41,794 bases of DNA from Bacteroidota bacterium (GCA_013288345.1 JABDCA010000027.1:1-41794); one strand, 5' to 3'; shown: positions 1-9,491, numbered from the stretch's first letter. Program-made: numbers and translations. Notes: generated from the sequence alone by a model not told the origin.

Positions 1-880
1 CATCGGGTGTGCCGCTTTCTCCAAAGCTATCTTTTACCGCAACCATTTCCATAGGGCTAGGATATTCACGAGCCAGTAATTGAGCAATACTATCTCCCAA
101 TCCACCGTTCATTTGGTGTTCTTCGGCAGATACTACGCATTTCGTTTTCTTCACTGACTTAATAATAGCCGCAGCATCCAATGGTTTTATAGTATGTATG
201 TTTATCACCTCAGCCGAAATACCTTTTTGTTGCAATGCTTCGGCTGCTTCAATTGCTTTCCAAACCAAGTGGCCGGTTGCAAAAATACTTACATCAGTAC
301 CTTCAATAAAGGTAATGGCTTTGCCAATTTCAAATACCTGGTCTGCCGGGGTGAATATAGGAACAGCAGGCCTGCCAAAACGCAGGTAAACAGGGCCAAT
401 GTGGTTGGCTATTGCAATGGTTGCAGCTTTGGTCTGGTTAAAATCACAAGGATTAATAACGGTCATACCCGGCAGCATTTTCATCAGGCCAATGTCTTCC
501 AGTATCTGGTGTGTAGCGCCATCTTCGCCCAGGGTAAGCCCTGCATGCGATGCGCATATTTTTACATTCTTACCCGAATAAGCTACCGATTGGCGTATCT
601 GGTCATATACCCTTCCGGTCGAAAAATTGGCGAAGGTGCCTGTAAAAGGTATGTAACCTCCAATGGTTAATCCTGCTGCTATGCCAATCATGTTGGCTTC
701 GGCAATACCCACCTGGAAGAAACGTTTTGGAAATTCCTTTTCAAAAGCATCCATCTTCAGTGAACCGGTAAGGTCGGCACAGAGTGCAACTACCTTAGGA
801 TTCTTTCTTCCTAGTTCCAGCAAGCCTGCTCCAAATCCCGATCGGGTATCTTTTTTTTCGGTGTAAGTATATTTTGTCAT
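1..880 (-). CDS. tkt: Transketolase, C-terminal half (partial, runs off the window)
   Basis: Reading minus from ATG at 880 gives about 293 codons before the window edge, so the 3' end is missing. The product is the C-terminal half of a split transketolase (pyrimidine-binding and C-terminal domains), which works with the N-terminal half encoded at 2272-3117 in the non-oxidative pentose phosphate pathway. Visible family signatures are [17 protein letters not shown] with the catalytic Glu (about residues 64-80), [14 protein letters not shown], and the [16 protein letters not shown] stretch. Split-type C subunits are usually a little over 310 residues, so only the last 20 or so are lost. It lies 18 nt after the VWA gene on the same strand and looks co-transcribed with it. 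Confidence 0.93.
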   Translation of the reverse strand, partial: MTKYTYTEKKDTRSGFGAGLLELGRKNPKVVALCADLTGSLKMDAFEKEFPKRFFQVGIAEANMIGIAAGLTIGGYIPFTGTFANFSTGRVYDQIRQSVAYSGKNVKICASHAGLTLGEDGATHQILEDIGLMKMLPGMTVINPCDFNQTKAATIAIANHIGPVYLRFGRPAVPIFTPADQVFEIGKAITFIEGTDVSIFATGHLVWKAIEAAEALQQKGISAEVINIHTIKPLDAAAIIKSVKKTKCVVSAEEHQMNGGLGDSIAQLLAREYPSPMEMVAVKDSFGESGTPD

Positions 881-898
881 GATAAATGAAATAGCTGT

Positions 899-2266
899 TT
901 AAAGGTTTACTGTTGTTGATACTCCCGGTTTAACATCAAATGTTTTATCGACAGTATATATGGTTTGCTTAATGTTGAGTGAACGGTAAATTACATGATA
1001 GTGGCCGGGCTGCATAATAATGCTCTGCTGCACAGGGTTGGCATCGAGGTTACACAGCCACACCATTTTAGTGCCATCTTCCGAATAAATACTTATTGGC
1101 CCGGCACCGGGTTTGGTAATGCTTACGTAACCCGCTTGCGGCACATTAACGGTGGTGGTAGTACTTTCTGATACTTTAACTCCTTTTACATACATGCGCG
1201 GCATAGTCAGTATTTCCAAATCATATTTACCTACAATATATTTATCGGTCGATTCTACTCCCTGCACATTCAGGGTTTGCATATCATCGGCTTTGCGTAT
1301 AATGGCATAAAGCGCTTTGTACTCATCATCGCCATCCATTTTCAAATGCAGGTAGCCCTGTGGCGCCTTTACTGCAATAATGTTGTGCTTGCCCATTACA
1401 AGACTTATGTTGTGCTTATCTACTTCGGGTATGGTGTGTACCACTAAGTGGTATGTCCTGTTCGGGTCAATAGATATAGTATCGGGGTTACCGGCATCGT
1501 TAATGGTATGCATAAAATTATAAACCCTTGCGCCGGTGCTCTCATCGTAAAAGGTCATAGCCACATCAGTTTCCGAAGCACGGCCTTCCACATCAAGCAA
1601 ATTTACCTGTGCAGTGGTGTTGTTAAGGGCTTGCGATATAACCACTTTCAATACGTTACGGAAGTCATCTTCTTTTTTTACATCAAAAAATTTACCCACA
1701 CAATTGTACGAACTGCTAAAATCTTCTTTACCAATGCCAATCACAAAAGGCTTAAGTATAATGCCTTTCTTTTCCATTTCTTTCGCTGCATCGCAGGGAT
1801 TACCACCGCATTCTTCAATGCCATCGGTAATTAAAATAATTACGTTGCGGCAATTGCTGCATGGGGTAAAATCATCCACGCACTTGCCCAATGTATACGC
1901 AATAGGGGTAGTACCCTTGGGTTCAATGGCTTTTATCTGGCCTTCAATGTCAAGCGCGTTTCCATCGGCAAAAGGAACAACAAGCCTGGTGTCTTCACAG
2001 TTACGGTGAGGTGAAAGGGCGTAATCTGCACCTAATGTGCGCAATGCCATTTGCAAATTGGGTATTGTCCTTAAGCTATCTACTAACTCAGTAAGCACCC
2101 GTTTTGCGAATGTAATTTTAGGTGTATGATCCCACTGTTCGTACATACTGTTCGATGCATCGAATATGAACAATACCCGTATAGTTGGAGGCCCCTGTGC
2201 CTTTAAGCCCGTCGCTCCAAAGGCAAAAAACAAGAATGCTATAACTATGTAAAAGGCTTTCTTCAC
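899..2266 (-). CDS. Exported von Willebrand factor A domain protein
   Basis: A 455-residue secreted or periplasmic VWA protein. I chose the GTG at 2266: it opens a good signal peptide (KKAFYIVIAFLFFAFG, cut near KAQ, residue 24) and leaves 5 nt after the upstream transketolase stop. The longer reading from 2350 would overlap that gene and add a non-signal tail. The MIDAS metal site is complete: D36-A-S38-N-S40, a Thr in PKGTTPIAYTLG, and Asp in ILITDGIEECGG. Several cysteines cluster in the VWA domain (TPCSNCRN, EECGGNPCDAA) and could form disulfides. The C-terminal half looks like repeated beta domains, possibly carboxypeptidase-like. A GGGAGA sequence lies at 2279-2284. The ligand or partner is unknown. 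Confidence 0.85.
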   Translation of the reverse strand: MKKAFYIVIAFLFFAFGATGLKAQGPPTIRVLFIFDASNSMYEQWDHTPKITFAKRVLTELVDSLRTIPNLQMALRTLGADYALSPHRNCEDTRLVVPFADGNALDIEGQIKAIEPKGTTPIAYTLGKCVDDFTPCSNCRNVIILITDGIEECGGNPCDAAKEMEKKGIILKPFVIGIGKEDFSSSYNCVGKFFDVKKEDDFRNVLKVVISQALNNTTAQVNLLDVEGRASETDVAMTFYDESTGARVYNFMHTINDAGNPDTISIDPNRTYHLVVHTIPEVDKHNISLVMGKHNIIAVKAPQGYLHLKMDGDDEYKALYAIIRKADDMQTLNVQGVESTDKYIVGKYDLEILTMPRMYVKGVKVSESTTTTVNVPQAGYVSITKPGAGPISIYSEDGTKMVWLCNLDANPVQQSIIMQPGHYHVIYRSLNIKQTIYTVDKTFDVKPGVSTTVNL

Positions 2267-2271
2267 GCTGT

Positions 2272-3117
2272 TTAGTAGTCTCCCAGTGTTTGTTCCAATT
2301 GTGCCAGCGCCTTTTCGGTTTGCTCGGGGTTGGTAGTGCTGCCATGCCATTTGTAGCTGTCGTGCATAAAGTCAACACCAAAGCCCATTTTGGTATGCAT
2401 CAGTATCATTACCGGTTTTCCTTTGCCTGTATGTTCCTGAGCTTTTTTTAGTGTTGATATAACTTCTTCAATAATGTTGCCATCCATTTCAAGCACATCC
2501 CATCCGAACGATGTCCACTTGGCTTTCAGGTCGCCCATTGGCAGTACATCGGTTGTTTTACCATCTATCTGGGCATTATTCACGTCTATAGTAGAAATGA
2601 GATTATCTACTTTTTTGCCTGCGGCATACATAGCGGCTTCCCAAATCTGTCCCTCTTGCAACTCTCCGTCGCCATGAAGGCTGTATATGAAGTGCTTATC
2701 GTCGTTTAGTTTTTTTGCCAGCGCTGCGCCTACAGCAACTGAAAGTCCCTGGCCCAATGAGCCTGATGCTATGCGCACACCCGGTAAATGTTCGGCTGTA
2801 GCAGGGTGACCCTGTAATCTTGAGTTCAGCTTACGGAATGTTGCCAGTTCCTTTACCGGAAAAAATCCTCTGTGTGCCATAACGCTGTACCATACCGGGG
2901 AAATATGTCCGTTCGACAGGAAGAATATATCCTCACCAATGCCGTCCATGTTGAACTTGGCAGGGTCCTGCCTCAGTATTTCGTAGTAAAGCGACACAAA
3001 ATATTCTGTACACCCCAAAGAACCACCCGGATGGCCAGATTGTACCGCTGAGGTCATACGGATAATGTCGCGGCGTACCTGCGAGCACACCTTTTTAAGT
3101 TCTGCTATTGATGCCAT
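2272..3117 (-). CDS. tkt: Transketolase, N-terminal half
   Basis: The product of 281 residues is the thiamine-diphosphate-binding half of transketolase. It shows SGHPGGSLG near residue 32, the TPP motif GDGELQEGQIWEA followed by DVNNAQIDG, and KMGFGVDFM near the end, all normal for the family. I prefer the ATG at 3117 (MASIAELKK) over the upstream ATG at 3144, because 3144 lies inside a TAnnTTTG promoter element (3142-3149) and the extra residues are not conserved-looking. The C-terminal half is not next to it: the VWA gene lies between them, with only 5 nt after this stop codon. All three genes read minus and probably form one operon. Confidence 0.93.
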   Translation of the reverse strand: MASIAELKKVCSQVRRDIIRMTSAVQSGHPGGSLGCTEYFVSLYYEILRQDPAKFNMDGIGEDIFFLSNGHISPVWYSVMAHRGFFPVKELATFRKLNSRLQGHPATAEHLPGVRIASGSLGQGLSVAVGAALAKKLNDDKHFIYSLHGDGELQEGQIWEAAMYAAGKKVDNLISTIDVNNAQIDGKTTDVLPMGDLKAKWTSFGWDVLEMDGNIIEEVISTLKKAQEHTGKGKPVMILMHTKMGFGVDFMHDSYKWHGSTTNPEQTEKALAQLEQTLGDY

Positions 3118-3141
3118 TTTACGCTGATTTTTATAAGCATT

Positions 3142-3149
3142 CAAAAGTA
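3142..3149 (-). promoter_or_regulatory. Bacteroidota -7 element, transketolase operon
   Basis: TACTTTTG on the minus strand matches TAnnTTTG. It lies 24 nt before the ATG at 3117, so a start of transcription near 3137 would give a leader of about 20 nt. No clear -33 TTTG is visible at the usual spacing. Confidence 0.6.
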
Positions 3150-3390
3150 ATTTTTTATAGAGGCAGCTTCATTTATTTGTTGAAAAGAATGGACTAATGT
3201 TGAAAACTATTTTGGTATTCGCTAAGTATGATAGAGAGAATAAAGGGAATAACCAATTATTTAAACTTCTTTGAAAATTCTTAATTATAACTTAAGAATT
3301 TACAGTATCCTGATCACATTAAAAAAGTAGCAATACAATAAACCAATACGGAATTCACTCAAAAGGCAAGATGGGAAGGGTTAATTATTA
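3150..3390. other. Divergent intergenic region with an AT-rich hairpin
   Basis: No gene is seen between the transketolase operon and ychF. It holds the two divergent promoters at its edges and a hairpin with 10-bp arms (3275-3284 and 3292-3301, loop of 7 nt) made mostly of A and T. The hairpin has no T-run and its role is unclear. Confidence 0.5.
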
Positions 3391-3398
3391 TATTTTTG
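3391..3398 (+). promoter_or_regulatory. Bacteroidota -7 element, ychF
   Basis: TATTTTTG matches TAnnTTTG and lies 18 nt before the GTG start of ychF, predicting a leader of roughly 13 nt. Confidence 0.6.
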
Positions 3399-3416
3399 CA
3401 CGAAATATAGAAAACT

Positions 3417-4514
3417 GTGAGTTTACAATGCGGAATAGTAGGATTACCCAATGTTGGTAAATCTACCTTGTTTAATTGCCTGTCGAATGCAAAGGCCCAG
3501 GCTGCCAATTTTCCTTTTTGCACAATAGAGCCAAACCTTGGTGTTATCAGCGTTCCCGATGAGCGCCTGCTGAAACTGGAAGAGTTGGTGAAGCCCCAAA
3601 AGGTTGTGCCTGCTGTGGTCGAAATAGTTGACATTGCCGGCCTTGTAAAAGGTGCCAGCAAAGGTGAAGGATTGGGTAACCAGTTTTTGGCCAACATACG
3701 TGAGACAGATGCCATTATACATGTATTGCGTTGCTTCGACGATGCTAACGTTATTCACGTGGAAGGTTCGGTGAACCCTATCCGCGATAAGGAAATTATA
3801 GATATTGAGCTTCAGTTAAAAGACTTTGAATCAGTTGAAAAGAGCTTGCAAAAGGTTGCCCGTGCAGCAAAGACAGGTACTGATAAAGAAGCCAAGAAAG
3901 AATTTGAAGTGCTTAGTATTTACCATAAATGCCTTGCAGAACAAAGGTCGGCGCGTACGGTTGAGATATCAGATGAAGATAAAGAATACATCAAAGGCCT
4001 GCAATTGCTTACCATGAAGCCTGTGTTGTACGTTTGTAACGTGGACCAAAGTTCTTTGAAAGGCAATAAGTATACCGATGCAGTAAGAGAGGCAGTGAAG
4101 AACGAAAATGCAGAAGTATTGATAATTGACGCAGGCATTGAATCGGAAATAGCTCAGTTAGAGAGCCCTGAGGACCGCAAGGCTTTCTTGGATGAAATGG
4201 GATTGGATGAACCGGGAGTTAGCAAGCTAATTAAGGCAGCATACAAACTTTTAAACCTATCGACTTACTTTACCGCAGGCGAAGTGGAAGTAAGGGCATG
4301 GACAATTTTGAAGGGCTATAAAGCACCACAGGCTGCAGGTGTTATACATACCGACTTCGAAAAAGGATTTATTAAAGCTGAGGTGATGAGCTACAATGAC
4401 TTTGTACAGTATGGCTCAGAACAGGCCTGCCGCGATGCCGGTAAGCTTATGATACAAGGCAAAGAATATGTGGTTAGCGATGGCGATGTAATGCACTTCC
4501 GTTTCAACAACTAG
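3417..4514 (+). CDS. ychF: Redox-regulated ATPase YchF
   Basis: The product is a 365-residue universal OBG-family P-loop protein of the normal length for YchF/OLA1. The P-loop GLPNVGKST is at residues 9-17, the DIAGLVKGASKGEGLGN switch II region follows near 70, a coiled-coil helical insertion with many Lys and Glu lies in the middle, and the C-terminal TGS domain (FTAGEVEVRAWTILKG to the end) is intact. The base-recognition segment reads NVDQ where a GTPase would have NKxD, as expected for a family that prefers ATP. It starts with GTG; no in-frame ATG precedes the P-loop. YchF binds ribosomes and takes part in translation and stress responses. Confidence 0.96.
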   Translation: MSLQCGIVGLPNVGKSTLFNCLSNAKAQAANFPFCTIEPNLGVISVPDERLLKLEELVKPQKVVPAVVEIVDIAGLVKGASKGEGLGNQFLANIRETDAIIHVLRCFDDANVIHVEGSVNPIRDKEIIDIELQLKDFESVEKSLQKVARAAKTGTDKEAKKEFEVLSIYHKCLAEQRSARTVEISDEDKEYIKGLQLLTMKPVLYVCNVDQSSLKGNKYTDAVREAVKNENAEVLIIDAGIESEIAQLESPEDRKAFLDEMGLDEPGVSKLIKAAYKLLNLSTYFTAGEVEVRAWTILKGYKAPQAAGVIHTDFEKGFIKAEVMSYNDFVQYGSEQACRDAGKLMIQGKEYVVSDGDVMHFRFNN

Positions 4515-4545
4515 TCACTAATTACGCAGCACTAATCACTAACAT

Positions 4546-5580
4546 ATGAAAAACAACCGCGGTACCTTAATAGCAGTAGTAATACTGCTTCTCATTTCGG
4601 TCTATTTCCTGTTCTTTAAAAACAGTTTTAGCACATTTAGTGGTAAGGACAATGAGTTTGCTGTGATAGATACCGGCTCGGTAACACGGATTGATATGGC
4701 GGACAGGCAAAACCAGCATATAAGCCTTACCCGTGTAAATGCAGGCCAGTGGAAAGTAAATGACAAGTATTTTGTGCGTAACGATGCGATGAATACATTG
4801 CTTTATACTATGCGCATGCTCACCGTTAAAACCCTTATCGACCGGCATGGCTGGGATAATGTGATCAAGAATCTGGCCACGAATGCAGTTAAAGTTGATA
4901 TATATAGCGGCGACAAAAAAATAAAATCGTACTTCGTGGGTGGCCAAACCAACGACCATATGGGAACTTACTTTTTGCTGGTTAACCCCCGCAACGATGA
5001 AAACTACAAGCAGCCTTACGTAATTTATATTCCGGGTTTCGATGGATTCCTTACTACACGCTATTTTGTGTCGGAAGAAGGTTGGAGAGACAGGACTATT
5101 TTCCGCTATTACCCTAACGAAATAAAATCGGTTACCCTAAACTACACAGCCGGCGATCATAGTTTTAGCATTAATGCCATAGGCAAAAACAAATATGTGA
5201 TAGAAAACCCTGTTACCCACCAAACACTGCCTAACTTCGATACTTCGGCCGTAAAGCAATATTTAACCTATTTCCAATCTATATCGTGGGAAATAGTGAT
5301 GAATATCCCTAAAAAAGACTCCATTATTGCTTCTGCACCTATTTGTGTGATGGATGTGAAGGATACCACCGGAAAAATCACTGATTTGAGGCTGTATAAC
5401 CGCAATCCACCTGATAACGTAAATGCTAAGTATGGCAAGGACTATACCTATGACCCTGATAGGCTTTATGCGCTGGTAAATGGCAAGGACTTTGTGTTAA
5501 TACAGTATTATGTTTTTGGCAAGCTTTTACAAGATCCTTCCTACTTTGTTCATAAAAGTACGGCAAGTGTTGAAAAATAG
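4546..5580 (+). CDS. DUF4340 domain-containing membrane-anchored protein
   Basis: A 344-residue protein with a short positive N-terminus (MKNNR), one transmembrane helix at about residues 7-24, and a long extracytoplasmic region. The sequence IDTGSVTRIDMADRQNQHISLTRVNAGQWKVNDKYFVRNDAMNTLL is typical of DUF4340, a beta-rich family often found with gliding-type ABC transporters in Bacteroidota. No such transporter genes are present here; it stands 31 nt after ychF and 83 nt before dnaN, and may be read from the ychF promoter. Its biochemical role is unknown. Confidence 0.75.
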   Translation: MKNNRGTLIAVVILLLISVYFLFFKNSFSTFSGKDNEFAVIDTGSVTRIDMADRQNQHISLTRVNAGQWKVNDKYFVRNDAMNTLLYTMRMLTVKTLIDRHGWDNVIKNLATNAVKVDIYSGDKKIKSYFVGGQTNDHMGTYFLLVNPRNDENYKQPYVIYIPGFDGFLTTRYFVSEEGWRDRTIFRYYPNEIKSVTLNYTAGDHSFSINAIGKNKYVIENPVTHQTLPNFDTSAVKQYLTYFQSISWEIVMNIPKKDSIIASAPICVMDVKDTTGKITDLRLYNRNPPDNVNAKYGKDYTYDPDRLYALVNGKDFVLIQYYVFGKLLQDPSYFVHKSTASVEK

Positions 5581-5626
5581 TGAATAACTCATCACAATTA
5601 GTAGGGCTTATTGATATGCACCTGCC

Positions 5627-5634
5627 TACATTTG
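5627..5634 (+). promoter_or_regulatory. Bacteroidota -7 element, dnaN
   Basis: TACATTTG matches TAnnTTTG, 29 nt before the dnaN ATG at 5664. This suggests that dnaN has its own promoter. Confidence 0.55.
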
Positions 5635-5663
5635 CCACTCTGTCAATATAATAAATACTGAAA

Positions 5664-6785
5664 ATGATGAAGTTCGTTGTATCGAGTAATACATTGCTCA
5701 AAGAATTGCAGGTAATTAGTGGTGTGCTTAACAGCAATAACGCGTTACCTATACTGGATGATTTTCTGTTTAAGTTGAATAAAGGCGAACTGAGCATATT
5801 TGCTTCTGACCTTGAAACAACCATTAAGACCAATATTACTGTTGATTCTAAGGATTCAGGCGAAATAACCATACCGGCTAAGCTGCTTATTGAAATGCTG
5901 AAGAGCTTTGCTGACCAACCTCTGACTTTTATAGTTGATACCACCAAGTTTGTAATTGAAATAAATTCGGAATCGGGTAAGTACAAAATTGCTGGCCACG
6001 ATGGCGAAGAGTTCCCTAAAATGATTGCTGTGGAAGCGCCTACCAAGCTTGAAGTTGATGCCGAAATGCTTATTGAAGCTGTAAACAAAACCATATTTGC
6101 TGTTGCCAACGACGATCTGAGGCCTGTTATGTCGGGTGTTTACTGCAATTTTTCTGCTAAGGATATAACCTTTGTAGCTACCGATGCTCATAAATTGGTT
6201 AAATATATTCGCCCTGTAACCGGTGCTACGGCAGATAACGCAGTTATCATTGCCAAGAAGCCAATGAACTTACTTAAGAACATACTCACCTCGAAAGATG
6301 GTAAGGTTGCATTGGAATACAATAAGACCAATGCCTCCTTCACCATAGGTAACGTACAACTCATATGCCGCCTGATAGATGGCAAATACCCTAACTACGA
6401 TGCGGTTATTCCTAAGGATAATCCAAATCAATTGGTGTTAGACAGGAGCTCTTTCCTGAGTTCGTTAAAGAGGGTATCTATCCTTTCGAATAAAACTACA
6501 CACCAGGTAAGGCTTAAAATTACAGGTAACGCACTTACACTTACCAGTGAGGATTTGGATTATTCAAGCGAAGCCAATGAGCGAATTGCTTGCCAATATG
6601 TGGGCGATGATATGGAAATTGGATTCAACTCCCGTTTTTTATTAGATATGCTTATGAACCTCGACTGTGCTGAAGTGCGTGTAGGTATGTCGAGCCCAAG
6701 CCGTGCAGGTGTAATTACTCCTAACCCTCAAAAAGAAGGTGAGGATATTCTTATGCTGGTTATGCCGGTTATGTTGAATAACTAA
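5664..6785 (+). CDS. dnaN: DNA polymerase III beta subunit (sliding clamp)
   Basis: The product of 373 residues has the standard length and three-domain layout of the bacterial beta clamp, which rings DNA and tethers the replicative polymerase. Signatures are MKFVVSSNTLLKELQVISGVL with LPILDDFLF at the start, DDLRPVMSGVYCNF at the second domain, IDGKYPNYDAVIP, and the C-terminal MLVMPVMLNN that helps form the partner-binding pocket. The start is ATG-ATG (5664 or 5667). No dnaA, recF or gyrB is adjacent, so this copy lies outside the classical dnaA-dnaN replication cluster. Confidence 0.96.
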   Translation: MMKFVVSSNTLLKELQVISGVLNSNNALPILDDFLFKLNKGELSIFASDLETTIKTNITVDSKDSGEITIPAKLLIEMLKSFADQPLTFIVDTTKFVIEINSESGKYKIAGHDGEEFPKMIAVEAPTKLEVDAEMLIEAVNKTIFAVANDDLRPVMSGVYCNFSAKDITFVATDAHKLVKYIRPVTGATADNAVIIAKKPMNLLKNILTSKDGKVALEYNKTNASFTIGNVQLICRLIDGKYPNYDAVIPKDNPNQLVLDRSSFLSSLKRVSILSNKTTHQVRLKITGNALTLTSEDLDYSSEANERIACQYVGDDMEIGFNSRFLLDMLMNLDCAEVRVGMSSPSRAGVITPNPQKEGEDILMLVMPVMLNN

Positions 6786-6787
6786 GA

Positions 6788-6895
6788 GCCCCACCTAAAT
6801 CCTCTCCGCCAGTTGGCGGAAGGACTCAATGATTTTTTCTTCCAAAAGCCTCTCCCTCAAGGGAGAGGTTTGGTGAGGGCAGATTTAAGTGGGGC
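6788..6895. repeat. Palindromic intergenic element 1 (double hairpin in a long stem)
   Basis: Outer arms of 14 bp (6788-6801 and 6882-6895) pair with one mismatch. Inside are two perfect hairpins: 6805-6820 around CCGCCAGTTGGCGG, and 6849-6868 (CCTCTCCCT, loop CA, AGGGAGAGG). The element sits between the convergent dnaN and TonB receptor genes. Its CTCTCC/GGAGAGG core and GGTGAGG segment recur in element 2 (29551-29682), so this is a dispersed repeat and not only a terminator, although it could end transcription. Confidence 0.8.
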
Positions 6896-6907
6896 CGTTA
6901 AATAGTA

Positions 6908-6937
6908 AAGCCTCTGGACTATGAAAACCAGAGGCTT
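6908..6937 (-). terminator. Hairpin terminator of the first TonB receptor gene
   Basis: A perfect 10-bp stem (AAGCCTCTGG at 6908-6917, CCAGAGGCTT at 6928-6937) encloses the loop ACTATGAAAA. Read on minus it is followed by TACTATTT, a weak T tract. The loop is nearly the same as in the terminator at 9583-9613. Confidence 0.7.
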
Positions 6938-6997
6938 AAACCAACAAAAATAAAATCCCTTAGTTACTTTAACGGGGGAAACTTAAATAGGTTTCAA

Positions 6998-9442
6998 TTA
7001 TTTTAAGTCGAGGGGTATAACCAGTTTAAACCCAAAGTTCCTTCCCATATTAAACATGCCCGCTCTATTGGTTACATAGTTATACCCGAAGTATTTCAAG
7101 CGGCTCATATGGTCCTGGTAAGCGGCATCTAATAAGTTATTTCCCATAACAGAGAAGGTGCATAAGGTCTTCCCTTTTGTATTGGTTATATCCGTTCCGA
7201 AGCCAACATTGATCAATGAATAGCTTGGCGTAGGAGTTTCTGTACCATAGGCAGTAAAAGCATGATCTTGTGCCGCATAGTAAACTACTTCGGCTTTTGC
7301 GAAAATGTGTGCCAGGTGGCTGATCTTGCTGTTGAAAGTCGCCCTTAAGCCGGTGGTGAAATGAAAGGGTGGGGTAAAGGGCAGGTATTTAGTGCTGTCG
7401 GTAACCTGTTGTTGACCATCGCCTTTATTTATAGAAGTAACAATAGCCGCACCATTTTCAAAATGAAGCCATTTGGTCAGGTGAATATCAAGGCTTATTT
7501 CTCCACCATAAATTTGAGCCTGCGATGCAACAAATTTAAATGTTGTATTACCCGGAACTACTACTGAATCCTTTCCATTCTTGCCCAGTAATTGCTCATC
7601 GTAAATGTAATTCGATATGTCGTTATTAAAGAGATCAATACTTGCTTCCACAACATCCGAACTGTAGTTCAGCCCTATATCCTCCTGTAAACTGAATTCC
7701 GGTTTAAAGTTCAGGTTACCTATCTGGTAAAAATTTGTTCCCGGGTGTACTCCGTTTGCCGATATTTCTGCAATATTAGGTGCACGGAATCCTCTGGCAA
7801 TGTTAGCTTTTAAAATCAGCTTTTTACTTACGGTGTAACTAAGCCCAAAACTCCCGGTGAATCCTTGGAATGTAGTTTTATAAGCCCGGAAAGGATGGCC
7901 ATTGGAGCCTGTACTATCACTCCCGTTTACCAACTCATTGAATCCGTTAGAAGGATTAGGTTTTGTGTACATGTCATCGTTATTAAATGAACGAACATCG
8001 TAACGGGCACCCCCTTGTATCTCCAGGTTTTTGAAAGACTTGGTTATTACCGCAAATCCCCCTGCATCAACTATACTATAAGATGGAATAATGGCTTCTG
8101 TGCCCATACTTGAGTTATTTGTCTGGTACATTCCGTTTACTCCTATTACCGGTTCCCATCCGTTTTTCTTAGCAAAAGAATATTTTGCATCGTAAGTATA
8201 TGAGTTTAAAATAAGGTAAAGCCCTGCAACATCGGGAGCTGTGGGGTGGCTATACTCCCTTCGGATACTCTCTTCAAACCCAAGGCTTACATTTATTTTG
8301 CTGCCATTGCCAAATAAAAACTCGCTGTTGTTATATACCCTGTATAATTGAACATGCTGGTGCAGCACATCTATTTTATACGTATTCAGTTCATTATCCG
8401 GAACAATTGTTCGCAAGGTATCGGCTTCTGAAATTTGTTTGGTGAATTTTCCTGTCGCTGAATCACGGCTTCCATCAGGTATTTCCTGCAGGTCGTCAAA
8501 TAAAGAAACATTAAAATGAGAGTAGCCCCAGCTTTTATTAATGCCGATAGATGCAAAAGCATCTGTTTCCTGGAATGCGGTGTTGTAATCGCGTCCATCA
8601 TATTTGTTTTGATAATCCATGGCCATTTTATGCGAGCCACGAGCCATCCAGCTGATACCGTTAGAATTACCTGCCAGCATTACCGAATTGCCAATGAGGC
8701 CATTATTGGTTTGATATTCGTTCAATATATTACCGATTATTTTTCCTTCGGGGGCCGGTGCAGTTGGGAATATGCTTACAACGCCTGCAAGCGCATCAGA
8801 TCCATACATAAGGCTTGCAGGGCCTTTTATTACTTCCATTTTGTCAACGTTGTACTGGTCTATTTCAACCCCATGTTCATCACCCCATTGTTGCCCCTCT
8901 TGCCTTTGCCCGTCAAATAATGTTAGTATGCGGTTATATCCAAGTCCTCTTATAAAAGGTTTTGATACGTTCGGGCCTGTTGTTACTGCGTTTACACCGG
9001 GTACTTTTACCAATGCATCTATAACATTAGTATATAGATTTTGCTGTAAGTATAAATGATCGACAGAAGTTAAAGGCACCGGGCTCAATTTCATTTCTGT
9101 AGCCTGCGATACTCCGGTAATAACTACCTCATTACCCAATGTTGCCGATTGTTTCATAGCAAAATCCTTTTGAGTAACGGTAGAAAGATCTACTTCACCG
9201 GTAATTGTGGCATACCCCAGGAGAGTTACCTGTACAAGAAATTTCCGTTTGGGAAGGTTAGTTATTTTATAATGCCCTCCTGTATCGGTTACAGAGCTCA
9301 CATTCAGGTCGGAAATATTGATGATTACTCCCGGCAGAGCCTCTTTTGTATCTATATCATATACCTTGCCACTTAATATCTGTGCATGAATTTGGCCAAT
9401 GGAAAGGCAGAACAGAATAAATAGTATATTTTTAAATCTCAT
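6998..9442 (-). CDS. TonB-dependent receptor, metal-type
   Basis: An outer-membrane receptor of 814 residues from the ATG at about 9442, where the signal peptide RFKNILFILFCLSIGQIHAQ begins. The longer reading from TTG at 9517 crosses the promoter at 9484-9491 and is unlikely. After the signal comes a carboxypeptidase-regulatory domain (SGKVYDIDTKEALPGVII), then the plug with KPFIRGLGYNRILTLFDG, QEGQQWGDEHGVEID and VIKGPASLMYGSDALAGVV, and a 22-strand-type barrel ending in MFNMGRNFGFKLVIPLDLK. The plug matches that of the second receptor at 11144-13537 closely in pattern, and this pattern is common in receptors thought to import zinc or copper. The substrate is inferred, not shown. Confidence 0.88.
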   Translation of the reverse strand: MRFKNILFILFCLSIGQIHAQILSGKVYDIDTKEALPGVIINISDLNVSSVTDTGGHYKITNLPKRKFLVQVTLLGYATITGEVDLSTVTQKDFAMKQSATLGNEVVITGVSQATEMKLSPVPLTSVDHLYLQQNLYTNVIDALVKVPGVNAVTTGPNVSKPFIRGLGYNRILTLFDGQRQEGQQWGDEHGVEIDQYNVDKMEVIKGPASLMYGSDALAGVVSIFPTAPAPEGKIIGNILNEYQTNNGLIGNSVMLAGNSNGISWMARGSHKMAMDYQNKYDGRDYNTAFQETDAFASIGINKSWGYSHFNVSLFDDLQEIPDGSRDSATGKFTKQISEADTLRTIVPDNELNTYKIDVLHQHVQLYRVYNNSEFLFGNGSKINVSLGFEESIRREYSHPTAPDVAGLYLILNSYTYDAKYSFAKKNGWEPVIGVNGMYQTNNSSMGTEAIIPSYSIVDAGGFAVITKSFKNLEIQGGARYDVRSFNNDDMYTKPNPSNGFNELVNGSDSTGSNGHPFRAYKTTFQGFTGSFGLSYTVSKKLILKANIARGFRAPNIAEISANGVHPGTNFYQIGNLNFKPEFSLQEDIGLNYSSDVVEASIDLFNNDISNYIYDEQLLGKNGKDSVVVPGNTTFKFVASQAQIYGGEISLDIHLTKWLHFENGAAIVTSINKGDGQQQVTDSTKYLPFTPPFHFTTGLRATFNSKISHLAHIFAKAEVVYYAAQDHAFTAYGTETPTPSYSLINVGFGTDITNTKGKTLCTFSVMGNNLLDAAYQDHMSRLKYFGYNYVTNRAGMFNMGRNFGFKLVIPLDLK

Positions 9443-9483
9443 AATTCGTAATAGCCTGGGCCTAAAACTTAGTGTAATACTGA

Positions 9484-9491
9484 CAAAGGTA
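9484..9491 (-). promoter_or_regulatory. Bacteroidota -7 element, first TonB receptor
   Basis: TACCTTTG on minus matches TAnnTTTG; transcription near 9479 gives a leader of about 36 nt to the ATG near 9442. A TTTG lies about 23 nt further upstream. Confidence 0.55.

Noticed and set aside
5581..5663. Replication origin near dnaN
   Set aside because: No dnaA gene, no cluster of DnaA boxes and no AT-rich unwinding region can be seen; dnaN stands alone.
5426..6109. A 227-codon minus-strand open frame across the start of dnaN
   Set aside because: It lies antisense to a clear dnaN gene and its translation is low-complexity Ser/Ile/Leu without motifs. It is a shadow of the coding strand.
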